Part shown: in pieces, positions 33,332 through 33,937 of the stretch
Layout: the number at the start of each line of letters is the position of its first letter
Numbering within the stretch: the first letter of the stretch is position 1
Assembly: GCA_015061565.1 (NCBI GenBank)
Contig: SUWI01000024.1
Span: 1 to 33,937, forward strand
Length of the DNA: 33,937 bases
DNA from: Lentisphaerota bacterium
Lineage (GTDB): Bacteria > Verrucomicrobiota > Lentisphaeria > Victivallales > UBA1829
Reading direction: 5' to 3'
Program-made: the position numbers and the translations under genes
The notes under the pieces: generated by a model
Told to the model about the DNA's origin: nothing
The model's database searches: none
What the model saw: the letters and a program-made list of their open reading frames with translations, nothing else

Positions 33332-33937
33332 TCAGTAAAGCAGATTGTCGATCAGCCGCGTGGTGCCGAAATAAGCCGCCAGCGCGATCATGACCGGTTT
33401 TCCCTGATATTGCGTGACCGGTTCGAGTTCGTCCGCATCGACCGCTTCCACGTAATCGACTTTACCGCCGGCGGCCGTGATCTTCGCGGCGATCTCCGCG
33501 GTGAGCTTCGTCAGGTCGCGTTCGCCTTTTTCGAGTTCGGCGCGGGCTTCGCGGAGCGAACGGGAGAGCACCAGCGCATTCTGCCGTTCGGCGGCGCTGA
33601 GATATTTGTTGCGGGAACTTTTCGCCAGGCCGTCCGCTTCCCGGACGATCGGCGCGATGACCATCTTGATCGGGAAATTGAGGTCGCGGATCATGCGTTT
33701 GAGCACGCGGGCCTGCTGGGCGTCCTTCTGTCCGAACACGCCGATATCCGGCAGCACGGCATTGAACAGCTTGGTCACCACGGTGGTGACGCCGTCGAAA
33801 TGGGTCGGCCGGGTTTTGGCGCACAGACCTTTGGAAAGCTTGCGCTCGGTAACATAGCAGGTGATGGGGGCGGGATACATTTCCGAAGCGGTCGGCGCGA
33901 AGATCGCATCGGCATGTTTTTCCTCGCAGAGGGCGCG
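33332..33937 (-). CDS. panC: Pantoate-beta-alanine ligase, 5' end outside window
   Basis: The visible ~201 C-terminal residues continue past the window edge; the in-frame upstream codons encode ADAIFAPTASEMYP, the expected PanC segment. The enzyme joins pantoate to beta-alanine with ATP, giving pantothenate. Visible motifs include VTTVVTKLFN, GQKDAQQARVLKRM (nucleotide site) and the signature READGLAKSSRNKYLS. THFDGV replaces the usual GHFxGV. panE follows after 13 bp, so the pair is a pantothenate operon. The start codon lies outside the window. Confidence 0.95.
   Translation of the reverse strand, partial: RALCEEKHADAIFAPTASEMYPAPITCYVTERKLSKGLCAKTRPTHFDGVTTVVTKLFNAVLPDIGVFGQKDAQQARVLKRMIRDLNFPIKMVIAPIVREADGLAKSSRNKYLSAAERQNALVLSRSLREARAELEKGERDLTKLTAEIAAKITAAGGKVDYVEAVDADELEPVTQYQGKPVMIALAAYFGTTRLIDNLLY

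Overview
The window looks like chromosomal DNA of moderately high GC content from the PVC superphylum, most likely a Lentisphaerota (Victivallis-like) bacterium. This is inferred from three secreted proteins with FTLIELL prepilin starts and H-X9-DG-type C-termini, a DUF4838 carbohydrate protein, a GH20 subfamily protein and many Gfo/Idh/MocA and AraC genes around carbohydrate loci. No database search was possible.

Layout. (1) 1-508: the 3' end (domains V and VI) of a group II intron, then two ~97 bp tandem repeats and an AT-rich promoter region. (2) 509-8357, + strand: a glycan-utilisation-like locus made of a ROK-type regulator, a prepilin-like secreted protein, an exported putative glycoside hydrolase, an exported TPR protein, a Gfo/Idh/MocA oxidoreductase and a cytoplasmic GH20 hexosaminidase. 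(3) 8369-9886, - strand: a NifA-type sigma-54 activator. (4) 10071-19616, + strand: a mostly housekeeping run of VOC protein, exported protein, dnaX, lipoprotein, fmt, RNase E/G, an orphan GH2-like domain protein and an MsbA-type ABC transporter. (5) 19635-22621: an MBL-fold hydrolase (-), an amidohydrolase (+) and an NADP-dependent secondary alcohol dehydrogenase (+) with a terminator. (6) 22694-26879, - strand: two units, an MFS transporter plus second prepilin-like protein, and an MDR dehydrogenase plus second Gfo/Idh protein. (7) 27047-28078, + strand: a divergent AraC regulator and a small ORF. (8) 28111-32370: a third prepilin-like protein with a DUF4838 protein (-), divergent from a second AraC regulator (+). 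(9) 32374-33937, - strand: panE and a 5'-truncated panC for pantothenate synthesis.

How it fits together. Three times in 34 kb a dedicated prepilin-like gene sits in a small carbohydrate module, twice directly upstream of an exported glycan-active protein and once downstream of a sugar-type transporter. Modules two and three lie beside AraC genes; module one begins with a ROK regulator. No type II secretion core or prepilin peptidase gene is visible. This repeated architecture is the best candidate here for an under-described system. The cleanest regulatory signal is the 26919-27019 intergenic region: two 16 bp direct repeats spaced 21 bp apart lie exactly between two divergent promoters, as expected for an AraC-family operator.
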